The notes under the pieces are model-generated. The model had not been told where the DNA came from and did not search any database. It saw only the letters and a program-made list of their open reading frames with translations. This document shows positions 11,006 to 23,254 of a stretch of DNA of 64,000 nt, piece by piece. Both the position numbers and the translations under genes were made by a program. The stretch covers positions 29,626,362 to 29,690,361 of the forward strand of contig NC_063257.1 in assembly GCF_019578655.1 (NCBI RefSeq), read 5' to 3'. Position 1 is the stretch's first letter; the number at the start of each line of letters is the position of its first letter. The stretch comes from Ricinus communis. Its lineage: Eukaryota > Streptophyta > Magnoliopsida > Malpighiales > Euphorbiaceae.

Positions 11006-14000
11006 ATGAGTAGAGAAGGGCCGACCGAGAATCCTGCTGACCTAAGTGAGTCTAAGTCTGTGCATGGAGTTGAGTATACAAATGTACCACCACAACCAGC
11101 TCAGGAATTGCCACCAATAATGCAGCAATTTCTTAAGTCTTTGCAGTAAATAGTTAACCGGGTAGCCACTCAGCCAATGCAACAACCAATAATGCAACCA
11201 ACGGCAGAAGTTAGAGAAATAGAGGCTTAAGATAAAATTTATGATAGGCTGAGAAAATAAAGAGTTACAGAATTTGAGGGGATTACTGGTCTTGAGATAG
11301 CAAAAGATTGGTTACGAGAGACAGACATGGTGCTGGATAGGCTGGATTGCACACTAGAGCAAAAGTTGAAATGTGTTGTATCTTTGTTGAGAAAATCAGC
11401 TTTAGATTGGTGGGATCTGATTCTAGAAAGTAAAAATAGACTTATGACCTTAACTTGGGATGACTTCCTTAGGGAATTTGTAAATAAATACACACCACCA
11501 ATGTATAGAGATCGAAAGAAAATGGAGTTTTTGAGCTTGGAACATAGTATCAGAATATGAAATACAATTCTCTCGGTTGTCAAAATATGCATTAGAAGAA
11601 GTGGCTACAGAGGATGCAAAACAAAGACGGTTTTGAAAAGGATTGAGAATGGATATTCGAGAAAAGATTTCCTTGAAGCCACCAAGTTACAATGCTTTAT
11701 TAGAGGCTGCATTGAGGGTAGAAAAGTGTTTGATTGAGAAAGATGCAATGACAGCTAAGAAAAGAAAGATGATAAATGAATATGGTGGTTCAGAAAGGAA
11801 AGGAAGAGACATTTCTTTTAGAGTTTCTAGGTCTTAAGGGAGTAGATATTATAGGAGAGGGGTTGGCCAGCAAAATATGAGTAAGTCTGCTATAGTGATA
11901 TCGGGTAGAGGCGGATGAAGTGGTTATAGTCAGAGTAGGGCAGAAAGTAAGAGAGGTGAGGGAGGTGTTTCAGTTAGTCGAGGTATCTAGATCGATTTGT
12001 CATTGTATTTATCGATGATATATTAATTTATTCTAAAACTCGAGAACAACATGTGAAGAACATTTGAGAATAGTGTTGCAGATTTTGAGAGAAAAGTAGC
12101 TTTATGTAAAATTTAATAAATGTGAGTTCTGGCTAGAAGAGATTGCATTCTTGGGGCATATTGTTTCCAAAAATGGTGTACAACCTGATCTTTCGAAGAT
12201 TGCAGTCGTAAAGGAGTGGGAAGTTTTCTGGGATTATTATAAGAGATTTGTTGAAGGATTTTTAATCATTGCTAAACCATTAACAAACTTGCTGAAGAAG
12301 AATGTGATATTTAAATAAGATGCTAAATGTGAGATAAGTTTTGAAGAATTGAAAAAAAGACTCATTTCTACATCGGTTCTAACCTTACCATCAGGAAGTG
12401 GTGGATTTACAATTTTTACATATGCATCACAACAGGGTTGGGGTGTGTGTTAATGCAAAATGGAAAAGTCATTGCTTATACTTCTCGACAGTTAAGGAGT
12501 CATGAGCTGAATGATCCGACCCATGATCTAGAATTGGCAGCAATTGTGCATGCTCTAAAAATATGGAGGCATTATTTGTATGGAGAAACATTTCATATTT
12601 TCACTGACCATAAAAGTCTGAAATATATCCCAACACAAAAAAAGTTAAACTTAAGATAAAAAATATGGATGAAGTTATTAAAGGATTATGATTGTACTAT
12701 AGATTACCATCCGGGAAAAGCCAACAAAGTTGCTGATGCTTTGAGTAGGAAAGCCATTGAGAGAAGTGCTGGAATGACTTATCATACAATACAGTCATTG
12801 GTAGAGCTTAGAACATTGCATGTAGAAATTGCACTTCGGGATGATATACTTCTTGCAAGTATGCATGTCAAGCCTTTATTGGACAGTAAAATTCAAGAAA
12901 AGCATATTAGTGATCCATATTTAAGAAAAATGAAGGATAATGAACTAACAATTTGCATTGAGACACGATGGGATATTGTTGATTAATGAACGTATTTATG
13001 TTCCAAATATAAGGGAAGTGAAAGAAGAAATTCTAAATGAAGCCCATTATGCACCGTACGTAATGCATCCGGGAAGCACTAAAGTGTACAAGGATTTACG
13101 ATCTTTTTATTGGTGGCCTACAATGAAGAAAGATACAGCTGAATGTGTAGCAAAATGTTTGACATGTCAACAAATAAAAGCTGAACATCAAGCATCAGTT
13201 GGTAAGCTTCATCCATTGTCTATTCCAGAGTGGAAATGGGAAAATATAATGATGGATTTTGTTATGGGATTGCCTCGAACCTTCAGGAAGCATGATGCCA
13301 TATGGGTAATTGTTGATCGACTTAAAAAAAATAGCTCATTGTCTACCTGTACAACAAAGTGATTCACTAGACAAATTGGCAGAAATATATGTGTCAAAAA
13401 TTGTAAGATTACATGGAGTGGCAACATCAATTGTGTCAGATAGAGATCCGCGGTTTACATCTCATTTTGGGGAAGTTTGCAAAGAGCTTTAGGGACAAAA
13501 TTACATTTCAGTACAACATTTCACCCCTAGACATATGGACAATCGGAGAGGACAATTCAAACATTTGAAGATATGTTAAGAGCTTGTATGCTTGAATTTA
13601 AAGGGAATTGGGATGAGCACTTACCATTTATTGAATTTGCTTATAATAACAGTTATCATTCAGTATTAGTATTGCTTCATATGAAGCTCTATATGGCAGA
13701 AGATGTAAAAGTCCTATTTATTGGGATATGGAAGGGTTACGACAATTAGAAGGTCCTAAATTGATACAAGAAACTGTAGACAAGATTCAAATAGTCAAGA
13801 AGTACTTAAAAGCTGCACAAGATAGACAAAAGAGTTATGTGGACAAGCATAGAAGAGAGATAGAGTATGAAGTGGGTGAAAAAGTATTTTTAAGAGTGTT
13901 ACCATGGAAGGGCTTTATTCGGTTTGGCAGGTCAAGAAAATAAAGTCCGAGGTACATTGGCCCTTATGAGATATTAGAAAGAGTTAGTCCCTTAGCTTAT

Positions 14001-14250
14001 TGGTTAGCACTGCCACAGGAAGAATCACAGATACATGACGTGTTCCATATTTCCATGTTAAGAAGATATAGATATGATCCTAGCCATATAGTACAAGAAT
14101 CAGAAATATAGGCAGATAAAGAAGTTACGTAATAAAGAAATTCCAATAGTAAAGGTTGAATGGAGTCGACATTCACCAAAAGAAGCTATATGGGAAGTGG
14201 AAAAAGATATGAGAGTTCAATACTCTTACCTATTTTTTGAGAATGGTGAG
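11006..14250 (+). pseudogene. Chromovirus gag-pol, degenerate and internally deleted
   Basis: The ATG at 11006 opens a gag frame (MSREGPTENPADLSE) that soon meets stops. Gag core is seen at 11327-11840 (SALDWWDLILESK, TLTWDDFLREF). At about 11980 the sequence jumps into the middle of RT, at the DRFVIVFIDDILIYSK active-site region, so the zinc knuckle, protease and first half of RT are missing. RNase H follows at 12438-12770 ([26 protein letters not shown]). The integrase HHCC finger is near 13030-13190 (H..H then CLTCQQ), with core motifs MMDFVMGLP and SDRDPRF and a [12 protein letters not shown] segment in a shifted frame. A chromodomain-like end lies near 14150-14250 (VEWSRHSPKEAIWEVE). Several in-frame stops and frameshifts exist. 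It could not make a working polyprotein. Confidence 0.85.
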
Positions 14251-14276
14251 TCACATTTAATTTCGAGGAGGAAATT

Positions 14277-14295
14277 CTCTAAGGTGGGGAGAAAA
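14277..14295 (+). other. Polypurine tract before the 3' LTR
   Basis: The run aaggtggggagaaaa ends directly at the TGTAAC start of the 3' LTR. It is the expected plus-strand priming site. Confidence 0.8.
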
Positions 14296-15000
14296 TGTAA
14301 CGCCCACCTAATGCATTTGCATTTATTTTTATAACATACATATCATATAGATATGAGAAATGCATGAGATATATGTGGTATTAATACTAATGTTAAATAG
14401 AAGAAGATTATAAATGTTACAATTAAGTCCATAACAAGAATTAGAAAGTTAAGGAATTAAATTGATTAATGGTAAAAATAAAGGGCTTAAATTAGTTAAT
14501 TAAACTTAAAAAAAAATATCCTGGAACTAGTATGTGGTAGCTTAAAAACAATATACGGATAGAAAAAGGAAAGAAGAAAGAAAGGGTGGTAGTCCTTCTT
14601 CTTTCTTTTTTCTTCTTCTTCTTCTTCTTCTTCTAAAAAAAAAACTGAATTTTCAAGTGAAATTTAAAGGTTGAGAATCCATTTCAGATCTTAATCTTCA
14701 TCTTCTAAGGCTTTAGAGGTTTATTTGGTAAATAATTTTAATATTATTGTTGAATTGGGTTAGGGTTTAAAAGATATAGAATTCGGGTTCTAAAGATCCA
14801 GTTTTTTAGTCTTATTGTTTTGATCATATCTTGAGTTAGGAAGCTTTAAATCTAGTATTCTTTGATGATATAGAAACTTTGAAGAGTTATCTAAAATTTT
14901 TCTTCTTTTAGCTCGATATGAATCAGGCTCTATGTTAGTATAATAAGAGAAAATATTTTATTGTTCAGTTTCTAACGTTAGTCTGAGTAAGGCGGATTAT
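14296..15000 (+). repeat. 3' LTR of the chromovirus, first 0.7 kb only
   Basis: It matches 8257-8968 in direct orientation up to gtctgagtaaggcggat, where homology stops abruptly. From there on the sequence matches the same LTR in reverse. Confidence 0.85.
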
Positions 15001-17030
15001 ATTGTGTGCATATGACTGATACATAATATGTCCCTTAATAACTAATTTTAACTCACAAAATAATATGTATAACAAAAACTATTTATACGAGTCATACATA
15101 TCACACAATTAAAGACTCACAACATCAAATAGTTTACTTTTTTTTATATACACAAAAAATACACTAGTCTTATATATGATAATAAAATTCACTAGACATG
15201 TCACGTACAAGAAAAGCTTAGGGCGACCTCCTGCTGACCCACCTGACACAATACTAGTGCGGCTGATGCAAATATTTCTTTAAGACCAATTATAATTCTT
15301 TTAATCCTGAAAATAATGCAGAGGAGTGAGCCTGCAACTCAGCAAATGAATAACATAATTTTCTATTAAAGATAACTCAATCAAGCATGTAGTATTATCA
15401 AGCATCAAACCAGTCGATATTTAATTATGAACTTATAGTGTGTATATAAACATTGTCATAGAATTTTCTTTAGGATAACAATGAACTTGTGAATTATATA
15501 TAATTTCATAATAAATTTGTTTTTTCATGGTTCCCCAAACGCACACAGCCCACCATAATCTTGTGGGAAATTCCATATCGCACATAGTCTTGCCTCATTA
15601 ACAAGTAGCATTGCGTCCTTATATTCATCCAACTATAGTTCTTATATTTACATATATCACATACCACTCCATTTAAACAATTAACATCTCCATAATATGT
15701 AAGAAACCATAATATACCTATGATATACAAGAAATATACCATATTTCAACACGACAGATTTAATAGTGTACATTCAAAAATACACCAAAAATTCCACATT
15801 AGGAATTCTAAAACCATATTCTCCATATCAATGATATTATAAGTCTAAATTAATTTGAAACTGATTTTACATCAATTGGATGTGTATAGAAAGAGAAACA
15901 TCAAAAACAATCCACCATGGTCAAGCTGTCAATAAAATTAAGCAACAGAAAGTATGATCCAAATTGGCCATCAAAACAACAAATCAAGCTTCCTCTATTT
16001 TTATAAAATTTGTAAATTACATCTCAAATTTTCTATAGCAACAAGTAGCACTCCATTTGGAGTTATAAAGCTCCAGATATGACTAAATCAAATATACTGT
16101 TCACATGATAACAGGACACTCGAATTCACCGATTAACATTCATATGTACAATCTCATTTCAAAAACAATCACCCATCAATACTAAATTAAAAATCACCAT
16201 AAATAAAAATTAAAATCTATTAATAGATTATATACATTTTCCTTAATCAATCAATTTAACAAATAAATCATAATTATTTATTTTGTGTTATATTACATAG
16301 AATATTAAGTTATTCACTTACCTTTATTGCTCTCTTTCCTTTGCTTGTATTTACTTGGGTGTCACCCTCATTCCTAATTGGTTTAGCTGAAATAGATCAT
16401 AATTCACTTATTTTTAAATACCAAAAAATAATAGAATTTCATCTAGCATGACAACATCACTAAACTATCTAAATATATGTGACTGCCATAATATTTAATT
16501 ATGTTAATAAGATATTAAAATTAAAATAATATGAATATTACACACCTATGGTTACATTAGAATGAATTAACAAAAATAATGTAAATACTTTGATTTTATT
16601 TAATTTTTAAAATTATTTCGTATATTGTATGGCCATATACGTACTACTGTAGTTAATAATTATTGAAGACTTAGCTATTTTATTTATATGTATATTTTTT
16701 TATAAAAGTTACCAATGGGAGATACTGTAGTTTTTCTTTTTGACAGAAGTTATATTCTTTTTTTATAAACAGGTAAAAAGAATGTTTTGTATGTACCGGT
16801 AAAGATTTGATTTAAGCACTAATTATAATCGTAATAAATAGTATATTATTTTTTATTATGTAATAGTTATATTCAATGTTATATTAATTAATACATACAT
16901 TTTCTAATCGGATAATGATTTTAATATTATTATAATTATATTTTAAATTTATTTATATGAATAAATTGCTTCCTATAAGATATAGTATATTATTTAATCC
17001 TTTTATAGTAATATCAATTACGTGGAAAAG
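15001..17030 (-). repeat. Inverted LTR block 1
   Basis: 15001-16865 is the reverse complement of 5' LTR positions about 10832 down to 8971. Anchors include gggcgacctcctgctgaccc near 15222, cttgggtgtcaccctcattc near 16355 and tatggccatatacgtactac near 16630. Another 165 bp (16866-17030), absent from the 5' LTR at that place, follows and is shared with block 2. Confidence 0.8.
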
Positions 17031-18992
17031 ATTAGTGGGCTCTAATTCCAGGAAGTAAAAACAGACTTATGACCTTAACTTGGGACGACTTCATTAGGGA
17101 ATTTGCAAATAAATACACACCACTGATATATAGAGATCGAAAGAAAATGAAGTTTTTGAGCTTGGAACAGGGAAATATGACAGTATCAGAATATGAAATG
17201 CAATTCTCTCGATTGTCAAAATATGCATTAGAAGAAGTGGCTACAAAGGATGCAAAATAGAGATGGTTTGGAAAAGGATTGGGAATGGATATTCGAGAAA
17301 AGAATTCCTTGAAGTCACCAAGTTACAGTACTTTACTAGAGGCTGCATTGAGGGTAGAAGAGTGTTTGATTGAAAAAGATGCAATGACAACTAAGAAAAG
17401 AAAGATGATAAATCAGAAAGGAAAGGAAGAGACATTTCTTTTAATGGTTCTGGGTCTCAAGGGAGTAGATATCATGGGAGAGGGGTTAGCCAGGAAAATA
17501 TGAGTAAGTCTACTATAGTGATATCGGGTAGAGGCGGACGAAGTGGTTACAGTCAGAGTAGGGCAGAAAGTAGGAGAGGTGAGGGAAATGTTTCAATTAG
17601 TCAAGGATATAGTTCACCGTGTGCTAGATGTAGTAGGTTTCACAGTAGAGAGTGTTAGAGACCAAGGCAGATACTTTGTTTTTACTGTGATAAGTCGGGG
17701 CATATAGCCAGATATTTTTGGAGTAATAATCGAGCTAGTAAAAGTCAAGTTATAGGGCAGAGCAGCATAGGTGGAAATGTGACTCAGGGAGGAGTAAGTA
17801 AAGGAAAAGGTAGAAGAATGGGACAACGAGGAGGTTCTAACATGGTACAGGCTGGACAGATAAGCCAACCTCAGCAATCACTGCCCCAAATTAGAGTGTA
17901 TGCATTGTAAAGAGAGGAAGCACCTTCTCCATCTGATATTGTGATTGGTATGATTTCTATTTATTGTTTTGATGCTTATATGTTAATTGATCCAGGATCA
18001 ACATGTTCATTCATTTCATATGAATTTGCATTGAAAAACCACAACAATATAGAAATCTTGGGGTATAACATTTGTGTATCAATGTCTGGTGGGGGTACTG
18101 TAATTGTAGATAAGGTTGTCAAAACTTGTCCTATGATCATAAATGATAACACACAGTATGCGGATCTAGTAGTGATAAAACTTAAGGAATTTGATGTTAT
18201 TTAAGGGAATGGATTAGCTATCTAAAAATTATGCTATAGTAGAGTGTCACACAAAAGAAATGGTTATTGAGACCTCAGAACAAAGAAATATAGTTTTTGT
18301 GGGTGAAAGAAAGATTATTTCAACTTATTTAATTTCGGCTACTGTTGCTTTCCATTTAATTAAAAAGGGCTGTAAAGCTTATTTGGCTAATGTGGTGGAT
18401 GTATCCAAAATTAGTCCAATAGTAATGAATGTTCCAGTAGTGAAGGAATTTACAGATGTATTTCCAAAAGAACTACCAGGTTTACCTCCACATCGAGAGA
18501 CAGACTTTGAGATAGAAACTATAATTGGAGTAGCATCAATATCAATTGCACCATATAGAATGGCACTCTTAGAGTTGAAATAATTAAAGAAGCAGCTAGA
18601 AGAATTATTAGAAAAAGGGTTCATTAGACCGTGTACATCACCTTAGAGAGCTCCAGTATTGTTTGTAAAGAAAAAAGATGGTAGTTTAAGATTGTGTATT
18701 GATTACAGACAGTTAAATCGGGTTACCATAAAGAATAAATATTATTTACCGCGTATGGATGACTTATTAGACCAGTTAAAAAGAGCAATTGTATTTTCTA
18801 GAATAGATTTAAGGTCTGGATATTGGTAATTGAGAATTGCAGAGGCACATATATCAAAGACTGCATTTAGAACACGATATAGACATTATAAATTTATTGT
18901 GATGCCATTCGGACTAACAAATGCACTTATTGCTTTTATGTCTTTAATGAAGAAAATATTCCAGAGGTATCTAGATCGATTTGTCATTATAC
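17031..18992 (+). pseudogene. Second chromovirus fragment: gag, zinc knuckle, protease, first half of RT
   Basis: 17031-17610 duplicates gag at about 11420-11980. A CCHC-type knuckle follows near 17680 (CFYCDKSGHIARYF), with the last Cys replaced by Phe. The aspartic protease motif LIDPGSTCSF is near 17980. RT begins near 18600 (LEELLEKGFIRPCTSP), with [10 protein letters not shown] and [10 protein letters not shown]. The fragment stops in RYLDRFVI, just before the FIDD box. Stop codons interrupt it (for example after CTSP and SGYW). It carries exactly the parts missing from the 11006-14250 copy, but it is cut at both ends and flanked by inverted LTR blocks, so it is not a separate complete element. 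Confidence 0.85.
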
Positions 18993-20290
18993 TGAACACG
19001 ACAGATTTAATAGTGTATATTCAAAAACACATTAAACATTCCATATTAAGAATTCTGAAACCATATTCTCTAGATCAGTTATATTATAAGTCTAAATTAA
19101 TTTGAAACTGATTTTACATCAGTTGGATGTGTATAGAAAGAGAAACATCAAAAACAATCCACTATGGTCAAGCTGGCAATAAAATTAAGCAATAAAGAGT
19201 ACGATCCAAATCGGCTATCAAAACAGCAAAATCAAGCTTCCTCTATTTCTATAAAATTTGTAAATTACATCTCAAATTCTCTATAGCAATAAGTAGCACT
19301 ACATTTAGAGTTATAAAACTCCAAATATGACTCAATCAAATATATTGTTCACATCATAACAAGACACCCGAATTCACCAATCAATATTCATATGTACAAT
19401 CTCATTTCAAAAACAATCACCTATCAACACCATAATTAAAAATCAACATAAAGAAAAATTAACATCTATTAATATATTATATACATTTTCCTTAATCAAT
19501 CAATTTAATAAATAAATTATAATTATTTATTTTGTGTTATATTTACATAGAACATTAAGTTATTCACTTACTTTTATTGCTCCCTTTCCTTTGCTTGTAT
19601 TTATTTGGGTGTCACCCTCATTCCCAATTGGTTTAACTGAAATAGATCATAATTCACTTATTTTTAAACACCAAAAATAATTTTCATCTAGCATGACAAC
19701 ATCAATAAACTATCTAAATATATGTAACTGCTAACTATTTAGTATTTAATTATGTTAATAAAATATTAAAATTAAAATAATATAAATATTACACATATAT
19801 GGTACATTAGAATGATTTAATAAATTAATGTAAATACTTTGATTTTATTTAATTTCCAAAATTATTCTCTATATTGTATGGCCATATACATATTACTGTA
19901 GTTAATAATTATTAAAGACTTAACTATTTTATTTATATATATATATTTTTTAATAGAAGTTATCATGTACCAATGGGAGATATTGAAGTTTTTATTTTTG
20001 ATAGAAGTTATATTCTTTTCCATATACAGGTAAAAAGATTGTTTTGTATATACTGGTAAAGATTTGATTTAAGCACTAATTATAATTGTAATAAATAGTA
20101 TATTATTTTTTATTATATAATAATTATATTTAATATTATATTAATTAAAATATATGTTTTTAATCCAATAATGATTGTAATATTATTATAATTATATCTT
20201 TAAATTTATTTATATGAATAAATTGCTTCATATAAGATATAGTATATTATTTAATCCTTTTATAGTAATATCAATTACATGGAAAGGATT
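18993..20290 (-). repeat. Inverted LTR block 2
   Basis: 18993-20117 is the reverse complement of 5' LTR positions about 10097 to 8971, followed by the same extra ~170 bp as in block 1. Blocks 15748-17030 and 18993-20290 are therefore ~1.29-kb direct repeats of each other flanking the gag-RT fragment. The left edge starts at ctgaacacgacagatttaat. Confidence 0.8.
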
Positions 20291-20696
20291 GATTTGAGTT
20301 ACACAAGCATTACTAATTAAATAATTTAAAATAATGTAAATATTTAAATTACTAATCACATTATTTTAAATACAAATACAAATTATATAGCAATAAATAT
20401 AGGGTCCTACTGCAGTCAAAAGAGATGGACACTCTCTCAGCACAACCTAGCCACCTGATCTCAACTGAACCGGTGCAGGGCTCATAAATGGGACCATAGA
20501 TTAAATGACACTTAGATAGCAAGTAATATAGCCGACCTACTGTCTACTTGATGGACACACTGTCTTGGAAAATTAGACACTTAAGCTAAACCGGTGTAGA
20601 GTTCATTGATGGGATTGCAGATTAGCTTTAACAATTCAGTAATTGATATTATAAATCAAAGTTATATAAAAAAGATATATAGTACGTTGAGGATTC
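20291..20696. other. Spacer with a degenerate direct repeat
   Basis: Two related stretches about 120 bp apart (20465-20505 and 20587-20630) share aaccggtg(c/t)ag, a tcat..atgggac/t core and gcagatta-like ends. Each follows a gatggacac word. No gene is recognised. Confidence 0.45.
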
Positions 20697-20701
20697 ATAT
20701 A

Positions 20702-20892
20702 TAAAGAAATTTGATTTAATATTTGAATTACTAAAGTATAAAGACGGTATAGACTCTCATTTAAAAGATTCTTATTACAATACAAACTAAAAAAAAAAAA
20801 ATATTTTTAAAAAATTAAAACATTTATGGTAAAAAATAAATACAATAGATATACATTGTGTAGGAAATAAATAATAAAACAAATATTCTACA
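20702..20892 (-). repeat. 3' LTR of Copia element 1, with adjacent polypurine tract
   Basis: In minus orientation it starts tgtagaatatttg, directly after the purine tract at 20893-20905 (cactccccctcaag on the + strand). It matches 29596-29757 with several small indels and is 191 bp. Confidence 0.8.
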
Positions 20893-23254
20893 CTCCCCCT
20901 CAAGTTGATGATTAAGGATTATGCATGCCCAATTTATCTAATACCTAGTAAAAAATTTACTTGATACTGCTTTGTTAAGGATATCGGCGAACCAATCTTT
21001 AAATCGGAAGTGAAAGACTTCAATTATCTTGCCTTCTAATTATCCCTTAATAAAATGTATGTCTATCTCCACATGTTTTGTCTGATCATGTTGAACTGGA
21101 TTATGAGCTATATCACATGCCGCTTTGCTATCACAATATAGTTTTATAGGACTAATATGTGGAATTCGGAGTTCATGTAGTAAATTCTTGATCCAAAATA
21201 ACTCACAAATACATTTAGCCATCTCTTTGTACTCGGCTTCTATACTTGACCAAGCTACAACACTTTGCTTCTTACTTCTCCATGTAACAAGATTTCCTCC
21301 AACAAATGTTAAGTAACCTGTTGTTGATCACCTATCATCAATAGAACCAGCCCAATCTGTATCAGTATGACCTTCAACAGACAAAGTTGTCCTTTTACTA
21401 AATATAATGCCTTTTCCTATAGAGGATTTCAAATACTGTAAGATATGAAGAACAACTTTCACATGATCTTCATTTGAAGAGTGCATGTATTGACTTACTA
21501 TACTTAGAGAGTTATGCCAAATCCAGTCTAGTATGTGCAAGATATATTAACCGACCTACAAGCCTCTGATATCTTTCTTTATTCGTAGGAAATTGATCGG
21601 AAAATTGTCAAGCTTAGTATGTTCAGTAGCAGGAGTATCAACTGGTTTACATGCTAGCATACCGATTTCCTTAAGCAAATCTAAAGTATTCTTTCGTTGA
21701 GATAAGAAAATACGTTGCTTAGATCGTAGTACCCCAATCCCTAAGAAATACTTGAGATCACCAAGATCTTTCATTTCAAACTCTTTTAGAAAGATAGTTT
21801 CGTAAAGCTATCTTTTTATCCACTTCATCTCCTGTTACAATCATATCATCAACATATATGATAAGAACAATTGTTTTCCCTTCCTTATGTTTTATAAAGC
21901 GATTATGGTCGGAACTACTTTGTTTATAGCCAAAGACCTTCATTAAACTTGTAAAACCTTCCAAACTAAGCTCTTGGAGTTTGTTTCAATCCATACAAAG
22001 ACTTCTTTAGCCTACAAACTTGCTTACTTCCTTCAACCTGAAATTCATATCCTAGAGGTAGTTCCATGTACACTTCCTCTTGGAGATCGCCATGAAGAAA
22101 TGGATTCTTTACATCAAATTGATGTAGAGACCGATTTAAATTTACAGCCAAGAACAGAAGAATTATGATAATGTTATCTTGGCTACAGTAGCAAAAGTCT
22201 ATGCATAATCTATCTCATACGTTTGACTCTATCCTTCTACAACCAGCCGGGCTTTGTATCTTTCTACATTTTCATTTGTCTTGTATATAATGGTATAGAT
22301 CCACCAACATCAAATATGTTTTTTTTTCATTTGGTAAATCTACAACCTCCTAGGTTTCATTCTTTCGAAGAGATTTTATTTTTTCGTTCATTGCTTCTCT
22401 CTATCACGGGTCTTTTATGGCTTCCTACACATTGTTAGGTACATATACTGAAGATAATTGATGATTCACATGTCTTTGACAACCTATGGTAAGATATATA
22501 ATTATTTATTAGATATTTAGGTTCAGAGGAGATCATGAGTTCATAACTTGATTTAGGCTTTCCCGAGGTAGTTCGATTAGGGAGTGTTGTGACAAAGGGT
22601 TCATAAGTTACTTGAGGTCCAGCTCAGGATACGTCATCAAGTAAAGGTGACACTGATTGCGGTGCTTCAAGCTCAGTTCTATTACCTTAACCCAGAATAT
22701 CAAGCTCGAAATGCTCGGTTGATCCAAGATCGGGAGAATAATGCTCAATTTGTTCTTGTTCGGGTTAATCAAATAGGTCGGGAGTTTCAGTTGGAAAATC
22801 AGATTGTGTTTGTGGAAGGTTGGGATTAGGAGAATGTTTAAGGTTGAGTTGTATTTGAATCTCAGCAAAATATTTAAGGTCGAGGTGGAATTATGTTTGA
22901 AGGTCGGGCTGCAAGTCAATGTTTTTCTCCCATTGACTTGTAGTAGGAAAATACATATGATGTTCATGAAATTGGACATCCATACTAACATACATTCATT
23001 GAGTTGGAGGGTGATAACACCTATATCATTTCTGATAAAAACCATGTCCAACAAAGGTACACCGAATAACACAAGGTTGAAGTTTGTGGCGTATATGGTG
23101 AGGTAGGTGAACAAAGGCGGTGCAACCAAGGACTTTAGGAGGTAAGTTCAGTAATAATAGTGAAGTAAGGCTTTTATTTAATCTATCAAGTGGGGTATGA
23201 AAGTCTAGAGTACGACATAGAATTCAGTTTATAAGGTAAGAGGCTGAGGATAAA

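Larger units (their letters stand above)
8257..20290 (+). mobile_element. Rearranged Ty3/Gypsy chromovirus (Tekay/Del-like) complex
   Basis: The complex comprises a full 5' LTR (8257-10870), primer site (10876), degenerate gag to integrase with a chromodomain (11006-14250), polypurine tract, the first 0.7 kb of the 3' LTR (14296-15000), a block that is the reverse complement of the LTR interior (15001-17030), a second gag-RT fragment (17031-18992) and a second inverted LTR block (18993-20290). The domain order PR-RT-RH-INT-chromodomain is that of chromoviruses. LTRs of about 2.6 kb beginning TGTAAC suit the Tekay/Del group. The original single insertion has been rearranged by inversion, deletion and duplication, and nothing here encodes an intact polyprotein. 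Confidence 0.85.

Noticed and set aside
12438..13943. Possibility that the chromovirus is still active
   Set aside because: The zinc knuckle, protease and half of RT are missing, several stops and frameshifts exist, and the 3' LTR is rearranged.
22608..23129. 173-codon minus-strand open frame
   Set aside because: It lies in the Copia element 1 integrase-RT linker, and the plausible element reading is in other frames. The long frame itself has no recognisable motif.
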